Source: Coriaria nepalensis
Taxonomy: Eukaryota > Streptophyta > Magnoliopsida > Cucurbitales > Coriariaceae
Length of the DNA: 64,000 nt
Direction of reading: 5' to 3'
Assembly: GCA_027186245.1 (NCBI GenBank)
Contig: CP114482.1
Span: 31,391,209-31,455,208 of the forward strand
Below the pieces are notes generated by a model. That model was given only the letters and a program-made list of their open reading frames with translations. It did not search any database and was not told the DNA's origin. A program made the translations under genes and the position numbers. Within the stretch, counting starts at the first letter, position 1. Every line of letters starts with the position of its first letter. Positions 10,397 through 22,639 of this stretch are shown piece after piece.

Positions 10397-11215
10397 AAAA
10401 ATGAATTTTGGCTAGATCAAGTTGCTTATGACTTTTATTCACTTTTGGAAATGTGAAATATGAGTTTTCGATCGAACGACTTATTTAGAGGAATTAGATT
10501 TTTTTTTCCTTAACGTTCGAACAATCTGAAGTTGAAGATAGGAATAATTTCATAATTTCATATTTTTTAATTAACTAAAAAAATAGATTAGTTTATCAAG
10601 AAACTTATTTTAAATACTTTTTGTTAAATACATTTTTTTCAAAGGGTCCATTAGACCACTAGCTCTTATTTTTTTCTTGTGGGCTCAGAAATTCAGCTGA
10701 TTCGGCTTCAAGTAGTTGGTATACAAACATATGGAAGCATGCACGGGGTCAAAATATTTGATTTCTTCTAAGGGATAATTTTTTTTTTTCCTGTTAGCAT
10801 AATATATTACTATATAATTAGTTTAGTATCTAAGGGTAGTTTAGTCTTTCTATTTACCTTTTTCATGTCTATTTCAACTTGCCTTTTCATTGTTTATCTT
10901 GTATTATTAAACTTAAATGTTTTGCTATCATGAGGTATTCTTAGATGCTCTTGCTATCAATAAGAAACCCGGCTTCTTGTATCAGATGTTTGATCCTTTC
11001 GAGGACGTTTTCCGGACAGTCCGTATAATTACATACAATTCCATACAGTTTTCCAATGTTCGCATCGTACAAGTCCATACAGATTCTATACAATTGATTA
11101 TATGTACACCCTTTGGGTTTGTTTGTTGACATTGATTTCGTTTTTGGTTTGCTTGGTTTGATTTCCTTTTTGGTTCGATCTGCTGCGATGGTTAAATCTG
11201 TATACTTTCTAAACA
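10397..11215. other. AT-rich flank between element A and the prefoldin gene
   Basis: The stretch after the truncation point of element A has no recognised gene. A 91-codon minus-strand frame at 10941-11216 arises partly from short ACATACA-like repetition and matches no family. I treat it as non-coding. Confidence 0.5.
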
Positions 11216-11221
11216 CTCAAA

Positions 11222-11570
11222 TATGGTTATAGGCCCAAATTCTCGCTTAAAGTAAATAGGAATAGATAGTTTACCAACTTTTCAGATTTTAACCCTTTTA
11301 CTAACAATTTCGTGAAAAAAGGATAATTTGCGAAGCACCTCTATTGATCCACCCCGCAATTCAGGCCCGTATGGCTCGGCCCAAATCAAACTCCTATTTT
11401 TTCTAACCACCGTTAGTCCCTTATGACAGGTAACTGGTTCCGCCCCTACCTCACACTCTTCTTGCAAAACCAGCGCTACACCGCTTCTCGAATCTCCTTC
11501 TCCCTTCTCCTCTCACCTTCAACCGCACCAGATCCCAGTTGACTTTGTCACGACACTGACGACTGTCGGG
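11222..11570 (+). promoter_or_regulatory. Promoter and 5' UTR region of prefoldin subunit 1
   Basis: GGCCCA-type words, resembling plant site II/TCP elements common in housekeeping promoters, occur near 11232 (ATAGGCCCAAAT) and 11376 (CTCGGCCCAAAT). A CT-rich stretch near 11495-11520 resembles a 5' UTR. CGG followed by GTAAGTGCG at 11567-11578 looks like a splice donor, so a 5' UTR intron is possible, though I could not find a convincing acceptor before the ATG at 11808. Confidence 0.45.
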
Positions 11571-11807
11571 TAAGTGCGACGTTTTTCCTTGCCTTAGAAC
11601 ACCTTCCCTTATGCATCTTTCTTATTCCTAGTTGTCGTTGTTGGCTTGCCGTGAAATCTGAAAATGGAGGTTTATTAGGGGTTTAATTTATCAGCTTTTT
11701 AATTTGAAGTATATATAAATATCACAGTTGCACCTAAAAGAATCAACAGCTTTTTCTTGCAATTAACTGGCTTTCCTGAACAATCGAACCCTTTCTTTTC
11801 CCGTAAA

Positions 11808-14800
11808 ATGGCAGACGAAGCAAACAGAGCTGTAAGCTTTTCTTGTTCCCCATCTTCCTTCTTATAGAGACGATTACACCATACATTTGTTATGTGCGAA
11901 ATTTTTTTTTTCCCTCTTTTTTCCTTGTGTCTGGAATTAAAGGCTTTTCTGGAGATTCAGAGTCGTATGATTGAGATCACGGGAAAGCTAAAGCAGGTAA
12001 CTCACTCTACTACTCCACTTACTACTAGTATTATTTGGCTTTGAAAAAATAAAATGTTAATGATTGCAGGGAAGAGGATCATGTTATACATTCAACTGTA
12101 AAAGAAAGTATTATATGGGTTATGTCAAAACCGTTTGAAAGTTTGGGTCAGTGAATTGTTAAAGCAAGGTGGTGGGGGTAAATATTGAATACATATTGAT
12201 AAAAATATACCAGAAAAGAAGAAGAGATTGGAATGATTATCCACAATGTTATTCACCAGCCAACTTGACTGATCATAAGCAGTTCCACAGTTTCTATAGC
12301 CAGTAAAATGGTTTTGAGAATTTGGCTGAGAATTAGGTTTGTTCAACCACTGAGTAGATAATTGAAAGCATCATTGAAATGGTATCTTTTCTATAGTTAA
12401 AAATGTCTTCCTCCAAAAATTGAATTTGTTGACGAAAACTTCATGAATAGAAATCCATCTTCTCTGCTAAAAACTTTTGATTAAATTTTGTGTTTATACT
12501 CCTTTGTATTAATTATTTAATTATCTGTTAGTATAATTAGGTGCATCTCAAATCAGTACTCAAATTACTGCCCAATGTTTAGTGACGACCATTATTTGTA
12601 TACGACATTTGCTTCTTCTTGTCCATAGAATTTGTTGTTGTTTACTAGGCTGTTTTTCTTTTCTTGGACTTTAATTAAAGAATGAAACAATTAAATGGAC
12701 AAAGTTTGTCTATTTTGTGGGTTAATTTCCATGATATCTCAACTTTTGAGCAATATTTAATGTTCCTAGACCAACTTTTGTCTATTTTGAGCAATACAGT
12801 TACCTTTTAATCATTAAGGATCCCTTAGAATTTTCTAGTGAACCATTTTCCTAGCTTTCTACTTTTACTCCCACATAAAACTCAACCCTTATGCTTTTAG
12901 GGGTGGTTATATCAACATTTGGTGATTCCCCAATGACTGTTTTATCATTAAGGATCCCTTGAAATGAAATGTTTAAAGAAATAATAGTTTGAAGTTGTGG
13001 TCGAGCATAATTACTCTGTCAGATCCATTAAGGGCCCATTGCCTTTTGAATTGAAGCCAGTTTTCACATTCTATTCAGGTGCAGAACCAAACGCGAAATA
13101 AAGAGGGAGAAAAGAAACGTGCTTTCTTAACATTGGAGGAGCTGCGGCAGCTATCTGAAGATACAAATACTTACAAATCTATAGGTAGATAAATGTAAAG
13201 TATTCTCGAATTTCCATCTCGGTTGGGAATTATGTTTCTTCATTAGTGCTTTATGAAGGATTGTCTTCACCATTTATAGTTGCCTTTTTCTTTTTCATAT
13301 CATCTCTCTCTTGTGAAAGGTGGCTAATCAGAAGACTGATTTTTGTTTAATTTTGGTTTTGCAGGGAGAGTGTGAGTTCTGAATGTGGCTTATTTGACAT
13401 GCAATATGTGAATTTCTCAAAGTTGATTCATGGGATTCCTGAAAAAAGAAGATAATATATGCTGGACTCTTGCTCATTGTATATTTTTTCTTTTCCTGCT
13501 CAGGTTTGTTTTGGAGCCCAAGTCAGTTCTCATAGACGAGCAAGAACAAAAGCTCAAGGAGAGTGAGACTGCTATTGGCTCACTTCAGGTATGTATTTTT
13601 TTTCTCTTTAGCTCAAAACTCCTCTTTTTCTACTAACTTTTTTATATAAATTTATTATCGGTTAAATTAGTGTTTTCATCCCATTACTTTCACTGTTTTT
13701 TTATACCTAAAGTTTCAATTGCTTCGAATTTGATCTTCAATTTGTCAAGTCATATTCTAGTTCTGGTGGTAAAAAATGAAAAGAAAAACTATGAAATAAT
13801 TTTAAAGAGACCCCCATTTACCTTTCCTTCTATAATTTCCACCATCTTCTTTTCCAATCAAACCTCCTCCGACCCCCACCGCAGTGTGCTGCCAACTCTG
13901 GCCTACTTGACCACACTCTCTCTCCCTCTGTCCATGTCGGATCTGAGCAGAAACCCAGATTGCATATGGGTTATAAATATCAGTTGGATCCGAGACGTGT
14001 TGGAGTAGAACCGGGTCATGCCTAGGTTGAAACCCATGTGATGTGGCTTTCTACCCAGATCCGATATGGTGAGAGAGGGAGAAAGGGTGGTCATGGAGGC
14101 TGGACTGGTGTTGGCAGCATGTCGTCAGAGGTGGTGGCGTGGTGGTGGTGGAGGTGGAAGAGAATTTGTTGGAGAAGAAGGTGAAAATTCGAAGAAAGAA
14201 CAGGTACATGGGAGGTTTTTATAGTTTCCTTTTCTTTTTTACAGTAAGGACTAACATAGGATCTCTGACAAAGATGAAGGAAAAATTTGAACCAGTTTGA
14301 AATTTAGGGATGAAAATAGGAAAAACAGTGAAGGTATGGAAAGAGGGAAGAGTCTATGTTTACTATCTGCTAGCATGTAACGTTCTGTTTTCTTCAAAAG
14401 AATCTATGCTTACAAATGTCCATATATTTTAATATTCATGGCCATATTAATTTTTTGATTTTTGGAACATTTCCTTCACTTCTAAATTTGGTTTCTCTAT
14501 TTTGGTTTGACATTTATTCTTCTTTTTTGTTTTATTTTTTATCATAAATGAAAATTATCAAGTTTTGTAGGGATATGTCACTGGTAAAGTCTTGTTGAAA
14601 TTGACCATCTTATTTAAGCCTTCTGTTACATATCACATTACACTAAAGAGAGATTAATTATTGCCATTTTCCCTTAAGCAAATGCAAGTTATTGGAAAAT
14701 TGTTTTTTATCTAATAACCATAGATTTTCCGCCTTTATGGATTTTCTTGCTATTCGTTTGGTATGCGTTGAGGTCCATTCATCTAGGTTGTTATCAACTT

Positions 14801-17218
14801 TTATTGATCCGAAATTACAATGATTTTAGTTTTGAATTTGAAAAGGAAAAAGTAGTAATATAACTAAAACTCATCTTAGTTACCCATTACTATATCAACT
14901 TGTATTTTGAAACACGAAAATTGGTTTTGGGGAGGGAACAAGCTTGCTTGGTAACAATCTTTTTGTTAGTTTTGTGTAAAAAACGTTTTTCAAAAATTTG
15001 GAAAAAACTGTGAAAAAAATAAAATACAAAAATCATAAATTGTGGTTTTCTATATTTGTAAAAATGTTTTTTCTCTCATTTCTCTCTCTATTTTCTCTCT
15101 TTTCTCTCGCTCACATTAATGCAATGTGGTGTGCGGTTTTTACTTCTTTATTTTAATTTTTAATGACAGAAAAAATTCTATTTTAGTAGCATAAATAATA
15201 TAGTAATAGGTAGAGGGTTATATTGATAAATGATTAAGGTTAATGTTTGCTCTATGTCAGTTTACCTTAATATCATAATCCAAAGATTTAAAACAACTTT
15301 TCAATATATCATAAATTTATAACTCATCAAGCATCAACTCAATATCATTCAAATGCGATATCCAACATCACAAGTTACACAACAATAATACAAGCCTATA
15401 CTTTCTAAATTTCAAATTTTCAACATCATAATGTTTTGAATTGAATAACGCAACATTTCTATATTTAGACGAAGGAGCTCTCTGCACCTAATGATTGTGC
15501 TAATGGATTTGCAAAATTTTAATTATTCGACCAAATAAATATGAATGAAAACAATATATGACAAAATAAAAGAAGAAAAAAATAAATATAAAAAAGAGTA
15601 TACCATCCTCTTCCTTGAAGTTTCTAGAGCATCATCCACTGTATTCACTTCAAAAATGAATATCAATATTAACATTTAATCGTAAAAATAATCAATATCA
15701 GATGCTAGTTTACTTGACGGGTCGATGAGGCTTTCTACTTATCGAGCATCATAACTTCTAGTTTACTTGACGGGTCGATGGGTCGACGGGTCGAAAGCCC
15801 CATCGACCCGTCGAGTAAATTAGAAGTTATGATACTCGATGGGTCGAAGGCTTCATTGACCTGTCGAGTAACTTAGAAGTTATGATACTCGACGGATCGA
15901 AGGCCACATCGACCTGTCGAGAAAACTAAAAATTTATGATACTCGACAGGTCAATGAGACCTTCGATCCGTAGAGTAAACTAGCAGTTATGAGTATACTA
16001 GCATAACTGTTAGTTTACTTTACGGATCGGTGAGGCCTTCGACCTTTTCATGGTGGGTTTAACCTTTTCATGGTGGGTTTATTCTTGTCATTGTCTTCCT
16101 CTCACACTTTCATCGTCAACTCGACTTCCTGTCACGCTTCCTCTCATGCTTTGAACTTTGGTTTAGAGTTTTTGGTTTGATATGAATGTCTACATTTTTG
16201 TGTATGGGTTAAGGATGTGATTCATGTTTTAATCGAATCTGATTGATGAGATTTGTTTTGGTGACCTCTGTTTCCACATTAGGTATCTGAAATAGAGGTT
16301 TAAAATTAAGTTTAAAATTTAGACTTGCAATGATAACATTGGATGTTAACACATTTTGGTTAAAAAAAAATCGAATTAAGATACCAAAAAGATGCCAAAC
16401 GGATTTCTTATCTTAAAAATGTTTGTTTTTTGTTTCTGACATGATTTTTTGTAATTATTACCAAAATTAATTTTATAAATACAAAATATAATGTGTTGCC
16501 AAACATAGCAATATATTTTTCTTTTTACATTCTAACGTCTATAATCTCATTTTATTTTATTTTCACATGCTACTTATGTTATTTTCCATGGAAGAAGCAC
16601 GGAGAGAGAAAGGGGGAGGGAGGGGGAGGGGGGTGCATAGGAGGCGGCGGCGGCGGGTGGCTAGGATTTGTAAAGATGAAGTATGGGAGAAAAATAGAAT
16701 TATTATATATATATTAGATTACTTTGCTGTCGTAGCTGGTTGATTCGTATGTCATGTCATCATTTTTTAATAAAATATTGAAAATTTGGATTTATAGTAG
16801 ATTTATAGTAGTTGGAGTAATGCTTTGGGGGTTTTGAGTGTTATTTGAAAGTTTTGGTATTTTTGGCTAGTTTTCAATTTGTTTTGGGGTTGTGGGTTTT
16901 TGTTCTTCGAATAAGCTAGTCTTACTACTTACAGCATTTTCTTTTCTAGATATCTCTAGAAATGGTTTACTGCCAGTAACGAGCTAATCTCATCTTTGGT
17001 TGAGTACACAAAAAGTGAAACTCTTTTGAAAAATGCTTTCTTTGTGACTAGTTTACCCTCTGATGAATAATTATTTGTTTTTTGTTTTTCGGACACATGA
17101 GAAGACCTCGAAAGAGTATTTAGAGAAGCAGATGACAGAAGTGGAGAACAACATGAGAGAGCTATTGCAACAAGATCCGGGTCTTGCACGTAAGATAATG
17201 TCTATGTCTGTTATGTAA
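11808..17218 (+). CDS. PFD1: Prefoldin subunit 1 (six exons)
   Basis: Prefoldin 1 is a small beta-type subunit of the hexameric cytosolic co-chaperone that passes nascent actin and tubulin to the CCT chaperonin. Exons are 11808-11831, 11943-11996, 13079-13184, 13365-13371, 13504-13588 and 17105-17218, all with GT-AG borders. Together they encode 129 residues, close to the plant family length. Visible family blocks are MADEANRA, AFLEIQSRMIEITGKLKQ (helix 1), FLTLEELRQL, then NTYKSIGRVFVLEPKSVL in the beta-hairpin region, SKEYLEKQMTEVENNMRELL (helix 2) and a QQDPGLARKIMSMSVM tail. The start is fixed by MADEA, typical of plant homologues. Phases join without a stop, so the gene looks intact. The 3.5-kb last intron (13589-17104) holds transposon-like insertions. 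Exon joins are inferred from homology, not from transcripts. Confidence 0.95.
13365..13371 (+). CDS. PFD1: 7-nt microexon of prefoldin subunit 1
   Basis: GGAGAGT is bounded by TTTTGCAG upstream and GTGAGT downstream. The previous exon ends in phase 1 with a single G, and the next begins GTTTGTTTTGG. Adding the 7 nt yields Gly-Arg-Val between SI and FVLEP, restoring the conserved SIGR-x-FVLEP family motif. Skipping it shifts the frame and reaches TAG after about ten codons. Confidence 0.88.
13660..14345. mobile_element. Fold-back (MITE-like) element in prefoldin intron 5
   Basis: The two halves are imperfect inverted copies. CATCCCATTACTTTCACTG near 13678 faces CAGTGAAGGTATGG near 14326. The inner arms CTCTCCCTCTGTCCATGTCG near 13918 and CGATATGGTGAGAGAGGGAG near 14062 also pair. 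No transposase frame is present. It probably inserted into the intron as a non-autonomous DNA transposon; target duplications were not resolved. Confidence 0.7.
15705..16045. repeat. PFD1: TCGA-rich palindromic repeat island 2 (in prefoldin intron 5)
   Basis: Repeated GACGGGTCGA, CGACCCGTCGAG and ACTCGACGG words on both strands alternate with AGAAGTTATGATACTCGA-like spacers. The same vocabulary appears in gypsy LTR U3 regions elsewhere in the window, but no LTR ends are seen here. Confidence 0.85.
16590..16680. repeat. G-rich low-complexity tract
   Basis: A run of GGGAGGG and GGCGGCGGC within the last prefoldin intron. It yields a Gly-rich open frame at 16493-16717 that matches nothing and is not considered coding. 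Confidence 0.6.
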
Positions 17219-18103
17219 TGTAAGTCCTTGCACCCACTTTTTTTGGGAGAAATTCTTGGATAGACTTAGCTTAGGGTGGATCGACAAATCACAATTGCAT
17301 ACAGGATTCGATATCATGCGTGATGTGTAAAACTGATGTTGCAATAGTGATTAGTTGGTTTACAGGAAAGCAAATTGAGTTTATCCAAAACTCTTCTTTC
17401 AGATAAGAATGTCTTTTTATAATGTCCGTGCTTGCTTTTGGAATGTTACAATATTTTTTTGATGTTCCTATATTTGGAGGGTTGTTAGATGTGATTTAGA
17501 TTATTTACGAATCTATGCTCTATATAACCTTTTCCTTATTTCAGCCTCTCCATCTTGCTTAGACATGATTTTAAATTACCTATTAGGCAATATAAGTTTA
17601 ATCACACGTATATATTAATAAAAATTCAACTCTATAAGTGGAATTCTCATATCTACCCTAAGCCTATAAGCCAGTCAATAGGACTCTATGGGCATGTTTG
17701 GTTCTATTTATTTAGTAGGTTGGAATGAAAATGTATTCTATTCAATTGTTTGATTCGATTTCATGAAGAAGTGGAAATGATTTTCATTTCCACTTGACTA
17801 AAAAAATGATCAATCATTCCTTCTCAAGTGCGTGTCTTTTAGTGGGAATGTATTTGTCCATTAATTTTCATGGTCTTTCAGGTATTATTAATTTATGTTG
17901 CGACGCTTCATTTTCGAATTTTAAAAGTAATACTAATTAATAATTGAAAATCCTTTAATTATCTTGCTAATACAATTTTATTTTGTTGAATGTTTGAATC
18001 ATAATGAAATGTAGAAATTCATATATAAATTTGCTAATACAATTTTATTTTATTTTGGCTGCATGATAATAGCTCAAATTATAAACAAAATAGATGGTTA
18101 AGA
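17219..18103. other. 3' flank of prefoldin 1
   Basis: Presumed 3' UTR and intergenic DNA. A stretch from about 17689 (GGGCATGTTTGGTT) has the look of a MITE or hAT-derived fragment, but I could not find its opposite end. No gene is seen. Confidence 0.4.
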
Positions 18104-19254
18104 ATAGGGCTAAAATTGGCAATTCGAGCCAGCCCGTTTAGGGTAAGGCTAGGCTCGGCCCATTTTATTCGGGTTGGGCTATAAATTCTTCGGCCCAATA
18201 TTTAAAAAATACCCACAATATTTGTTTTGCTCGAATTCATGTATGACCTAAAAATAGACTTTTTGGGTATTTTTTTAAATAATCGTATTATATATTAAAT
18301 AAGTTTTATGGTTCAATAAAAAAATTTTATAACATAAAAGAATTTTAGTATTATCATTAATAACTGTAAATTGAAATGAATATATGTTTTTGTTTATTTA
18401 ATAACTATTCACTATGATATTATTTAATTACAATATTATTTAGAAGATGTCGGTGCAAATGGCCACTTCCATTTCGAAGACTTCTATCAAAAACTTTAGT
18501 GCACACGAGATATTGTGCTAGTTGTTGTGTCACTTCAGTCTGCCGATTAGTCCAATACAGTTTAACAAAGTAGTTCCAAATAGCGTGTCTTGGACGTTAA
18601 GGACCAGTACCATTCATTTTCTACATTAAATATAACAAGTTAGAACGCTAAACAATAAATATATTAAATTTAAGAAATTAATAAATAAATATAAGTACCT
18701 ATAGAAAAGTTAAATGAAGATGTGATTATAGTCTTGTTGGATAAATTGAATTAAGTAGCCTTAAGAGGGAGGAGAGGGAGGTATTTATAAGAGAATAAAT
18801 TAGAGTGTTAGGTAAAGAGAAAATAAGTGAAAGGAGAAAAAGGGATATAGTAAAGTAATAAATATTTTAAAAATTTATAATTTATTATAATTTCTTTTGA
18901 ATTTATACCATGTGAGTTGTGATTTCTTTTTCTTATTTTGTTATTCTGAAAACCTATAATTTAGTGTATTATTAATAAAGAGTAGGCCAAAAAAATAACT
19001 TTATTGTAATTTGTAATGATAGATAGTTCCGTCAAAAAATTCTTCTCACCTTAATGAGGAAAAAATAGAACTTGTATAAAGCCTTAAAAATAAGGAAAAA
19101 AAATATTATTAAAAAAATATTATAATTTATAATTTCTAATGAGGGCTTAACTACTTCCTACCCCATAATTAGGAGATTCGTATTCGGATTCGAGATATAA
19201 ATTATCAAATGCTCCGTATATTTCTTTTATATCTATCATTTGATGTTGGTTTTG

Positions 19255-19345
19255 CTACTTTGCTTATTCCCAATCTCTAAGACACGATAGTATCTCAACC
19301 ATTTTAGGCACAAATTTAGTTCTTCTATCAGAAATGATTCTTGCA
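19255..19345 (-). pseudogene. hAT 1 transposase C-terminal dimerisation fragment
   Basis: The minus-strand reading gives SARIISDRRT followed by PKMVEILSCLRDW, matching the end of hAT dimerisation domains (SDRR-T-L-x-P-x-MVEALVC-x-DW). It is short, and a stop follows. It is separated from the upstream pieces by frameshifts and stops. Confidence 0.7.
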
Positions 19346-20097
19346 CTTATGTTAAATGTTGATTATGAAAATACTGTCGAGTCGGAGACAGTCAAGACGT
19401 AGTGTGTGAGTCAAGCTATCATAGGAAACCTTTTTGAATTATACTTCCACCATTGCAAGATATTAAAGTCATCTTCATTCTCATCATCTAGGGACCACTA
19501 CTTGAAGAACTCTTATTCTTGTTGTAAATATTTCATATCGCCTTCTTTGGTTGTTCATTTTGCTAATCGCATCATCGAGGTCGCAAGTCGCTATACTTAT
19601 TTCCGTAAACAACAAAAACTTCATGGAACTTTATATTTACATTAGCGATTAATTTATCATAAGAAATATCTAATTATGTTCATATAAAAGAAACAACCTT
19701 ACTAAAACTTTCATACTTAGGTCTTAGCTCCAATAGAACTCCAAAACAATATAAAAGTGAAATTTTTTTCTAATATTGTAAGTATTGTATCTTCATTTTT
19801 TCTATAATAGGTTTAAAAATATCAGCAATAACTAACGGTGAAGTAGAATAACAGATAAAATCATAGTAGACTCATAAAAAACTTCTAGAAATTTGTTAAA
19901 TTTTTCAATAGTATCCCAATTATTTTCACGCAATATAGTAGATGTATCTTATTTTAGATGTAAAAACATAGTAATCTCATCTTTATATGAAGTAGCTTGT
20001 TGTAACATTATTTAAGTGTAATTCTATCTTATGTTCATATCTAGTGCAAACTTCTGAGATTTCTTACCTACATTCTCGCATAATTGTCTAAATGTAG

Positions 20098-20301
20098 CTA
20101 TATGAGGATTATAGCTAACTTGAAAGCTAATGCATTTCGAATATATGTGAGTTTATTCTTTACCAATTTCGTACATGGTTTGAGAATGAGGTTTATTATG
20201 TGATAAACACACCGTTGATATAGAAATATTCCACCATTGTGCCCACTAAGCTGATCATCAAGCAAAAATATTGCTTTTGTATTTGCAGACGAATTATCCA
20301 A
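20098..20301 (-). pseudogene. hAT 1 transposase central block
   Basis: The frame holds DNSSANTKAI, followed by QRCVYHIINLILKPCTKLV. This is the hAT core block, usually LDNAS-x-N followed by RC-x-CHILNLIV. The usual Cys before His reads Tyr (VYHIINL). The piece is one short island within otherwise stop-filled sequence. Confidence 0.8.
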
Positions 20302-20651
20302 TATGATTGATATTATATATATTATTTTATATCAAACTCATTCAAAACTTGCATATAATATCACATATATTTTAAGCATTATATTGGGTCTCAATAACTA
20401 TAAAACTTATGATTTTTTTTTTCGTAGACCATTCAACATCTAAATAATCACTAACTATAGATAAATAATCTTACTCAGACTTTGCACTCTTAATATCAGA
20501 TGTTAATATAATATTAACATGAGGTGAACCTAATTCTATTTTTAATACATCACGTTATTTTTTAAAATATGTTTCTCTATAATTTTTAGTTGTATTTCTA
20601 CTTACTTCCCTTATAGGAAGGACAAAATGAGTCTCATATAAAGTTTTCATA

Positions 20652-21041
20652 TTATTTAGAGTCAGCAAAACCAATTAGAAAATCAAAATAAACAATAAAC
20701 TTAGTAAGGTTATCTCTAGCTCTCATTTCGTTATATGACCACGTAGAGACTGAACAAGTAGGTTGAAAATTTAATTGAGTTTGAGATGTACCTATACCGG
20801 CTGTGGGACTAGACATGCATTTATCTTTATGACATTTTAAGTGAGTACTTACACTAGTCCCGAAAGCAGTTAGATTTTTTTTACATACTTTACATACAAC
20901 ATATTTTTTAATTTTACTGTGCTCATTTGGCTTGTACAACTCGTCAAAACAAAGCTCAAACTTTTGACGTTGTCTTCTTACATTTTGTAAAAGCAGTTGT
21001 ACTCGGTGTAGTTGTTTCTTCATCGTTGAGATCAACCTCAT
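20652..21041 (-). pseudogene. hAT 1 transposase N-terminus with BED zinc finger
   Basis: A 129-codon open frame. Residues about 50-75 form a BED finger with CKVC and THLKCHKDKC as candidate zinc ligands. After it comes a spacer and ARDNLTKFIVYFDFLIGFAD, resembling the start of the hAT catalytic region that usually ends in PF-x-x-V-x-x-x-F. The frame ends at 20652, well short of the full 600-700 residue transposase. Confidence 0.78.
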
Positions 21042-21756
21042 CCTCGTCTATATCCGGAAAATGACTATGATCCAATTTCATATATCCTGTACTATAAAAT
21101 AATAATTCTAAATAGCTTCCAAAATCATGAGTATTACCTAAATTATCTATTTTTTACGTTATTTAAAAAAAAGATATTAGAATTAGTCAGAAGATAAAAT
21201 TTACAATAATAATAATAAAGATTAAAACACATTACAATAAAATAGAATAATTTAACGAACCTTAAACTTAATTTTGGAACTTGAGACTTGAGAGTCAAGA
21301 CTAGAAATTTTAGATTTTAGAATAAAATCAGAAATCGTAAAATTGAGAATTGAGACCTTAAAATAGTAGAAACAAATGAAATAGATAATAATAACAATAG
21401 AGAAAATTTAGACTTTAGACTTTTGACTTTTGAATTGTAATTCATAAAAATGATTTGAGGTTATTTATACGGAAAAATAATAGAGAGAGAAATTTGAATT
21501 TTTTTAAATAATATTTTTTAAAATAGGTATTTTTTAGGCTTTTAGTCATGTATGCGGCCCTGCATGGCTATGAATCATACTTGGTAGGCATGTACCATTG
21601 TGCTTTTGTAGGATGGTACTGTATGTATGGGCCACGAGTCAACCCAGCCAATGGGCAAAAACATGAGCCCAGTCCGCATCTGTGTACGGGCTGGGCCGAG
21701 TCTGTACCCGTATGTAGTGGGCGCGGGCCGCCCCAGCCCATATTACCACTTATAAA

Positions 21757-22394
21757 TAGGGCCCATTAGTTATTGGGCTTTAAGTGAACTTTTTTTAAAA
21801 TTCAACCCTAATTTTTTCATTCATATACTAGCTCTCCTTTTATCTTGTTATTTAAAAAATAAAAATATGAAAATTTCTCCTTTTATCTTATTATTCAAAA
21901 AATGAAAATAAAAATATGAAATTTCTACATTACCCTTATTGTAAAAAAAAAAATCTAAAAGAAAAAAGTGAGAAATGACAATTATACTTTCATCCCTACC
22001 ACATATCCCTTACAATAACCTACACTTCATAACAAAAAATGCGACTTCATAGGGTTCAACAAAATAGCAATTTTCATCCTTTTTTTTCATTTCTAATTTG
22101 TTTTATCTCACTATATTGATTAGATCTATTTGCAAGCTTCATAATTAAAGTTAAGAGTTTAGAGATTGATAAATCCTTTGGGTAAGTTCAAGCTTTTGTA
22201 CTTGATTTTTCTTTCAATGCTTGATAGATAATCAAAATATTTTGGGTTGATTATTATTATTATGATTATTATTCTTGTTATTATTATTTATTATTATTAT
22301 TATTAGTATTATTATGTTTGTACTATGCTTTTGAATCATTCTACAACTGAAAAATGTGGAAATCTGAAAATCTGAAAAATCAATGATGTTTGTG
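21757..22394. other. AT-rich DNA before the Mutator-like relic
   Basis: A short repeated stretch (CTCTCCTTTTATCTTGTTAT and a near copy about 50 bp later) occurs near 21831-21900, and a TTA microsatellite at about 22250-22310. It may be the 5' UTR of the downstream relic. No gene is seen. Confidence 0.4.
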
Positions 22395-22535
22395 ATACTT
22401 GATTGCTCAATGGGTCTAGAAAGAGGATCTCTTGAGCAATTGGGAAAAGTGAACAGAGACTTTCAAGTCACTATCCTGTAAACTCGATTGCAAGATGGCT
22501 CTTTAAAGAGGAGCCATCGAGCAATCGGGTAAAGT
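22395..22535. repeat. TCGA-rich repeat island 3 (short)
   Basis: ATTGCTCAATGGGTC, CTTGAGCAATTGGG and GAGCCATCGAGCAATCGGGT form a small, diverged version of the palindromic islands, ahead of the Mutator-like relic. Confidence 0.55.
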
Positions 22536-22639
22536 AGACATTGGCTTTCAACTTTGTAACCAAGAATATTGATTTTCTTTTATTGCTTTCCTTCATCATA
22601 AATGAAATTTTTTTTCGTAATTATATGCTTCAAAAGTGA

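Larger units (their letters stand above)
18104..21756 (-). mobile_element. hAT-family DNA transposon 1, degenerate
   Basis: The transposase pieces read on the minus strand in hAT order: a BED zinc finger, a central catalytic block and a C-terminal dimerisation block. The element is bounded by GC-rich ends full of GGCCC and GGGCTGGG words (about 18115-18215 and 21640-21755), typical of subterminal regions of plant hAT elements. End positions are approximate. No 8-bp target duplication was found. Confidence 0.75.

Noticed and set aside
10941..11216. 91-codon minus-strand open frame
   Set aside because: Partly made of short ACATACA-like repetition, no family resemblance, no splice context, and in the flank of the prefoldin promoter.
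16493..16717. Gly-rich open frame
   Set aside because: Lies in prefoldin intron 5 and is produced by a GGC/GGA low-complexity run.
21548..21769. 73-codon open frame rich in Pro, Gly and Cys
   Set aside because: Lies in the GC-rich subterminal region of hAT 1, which is non-coding in this family.
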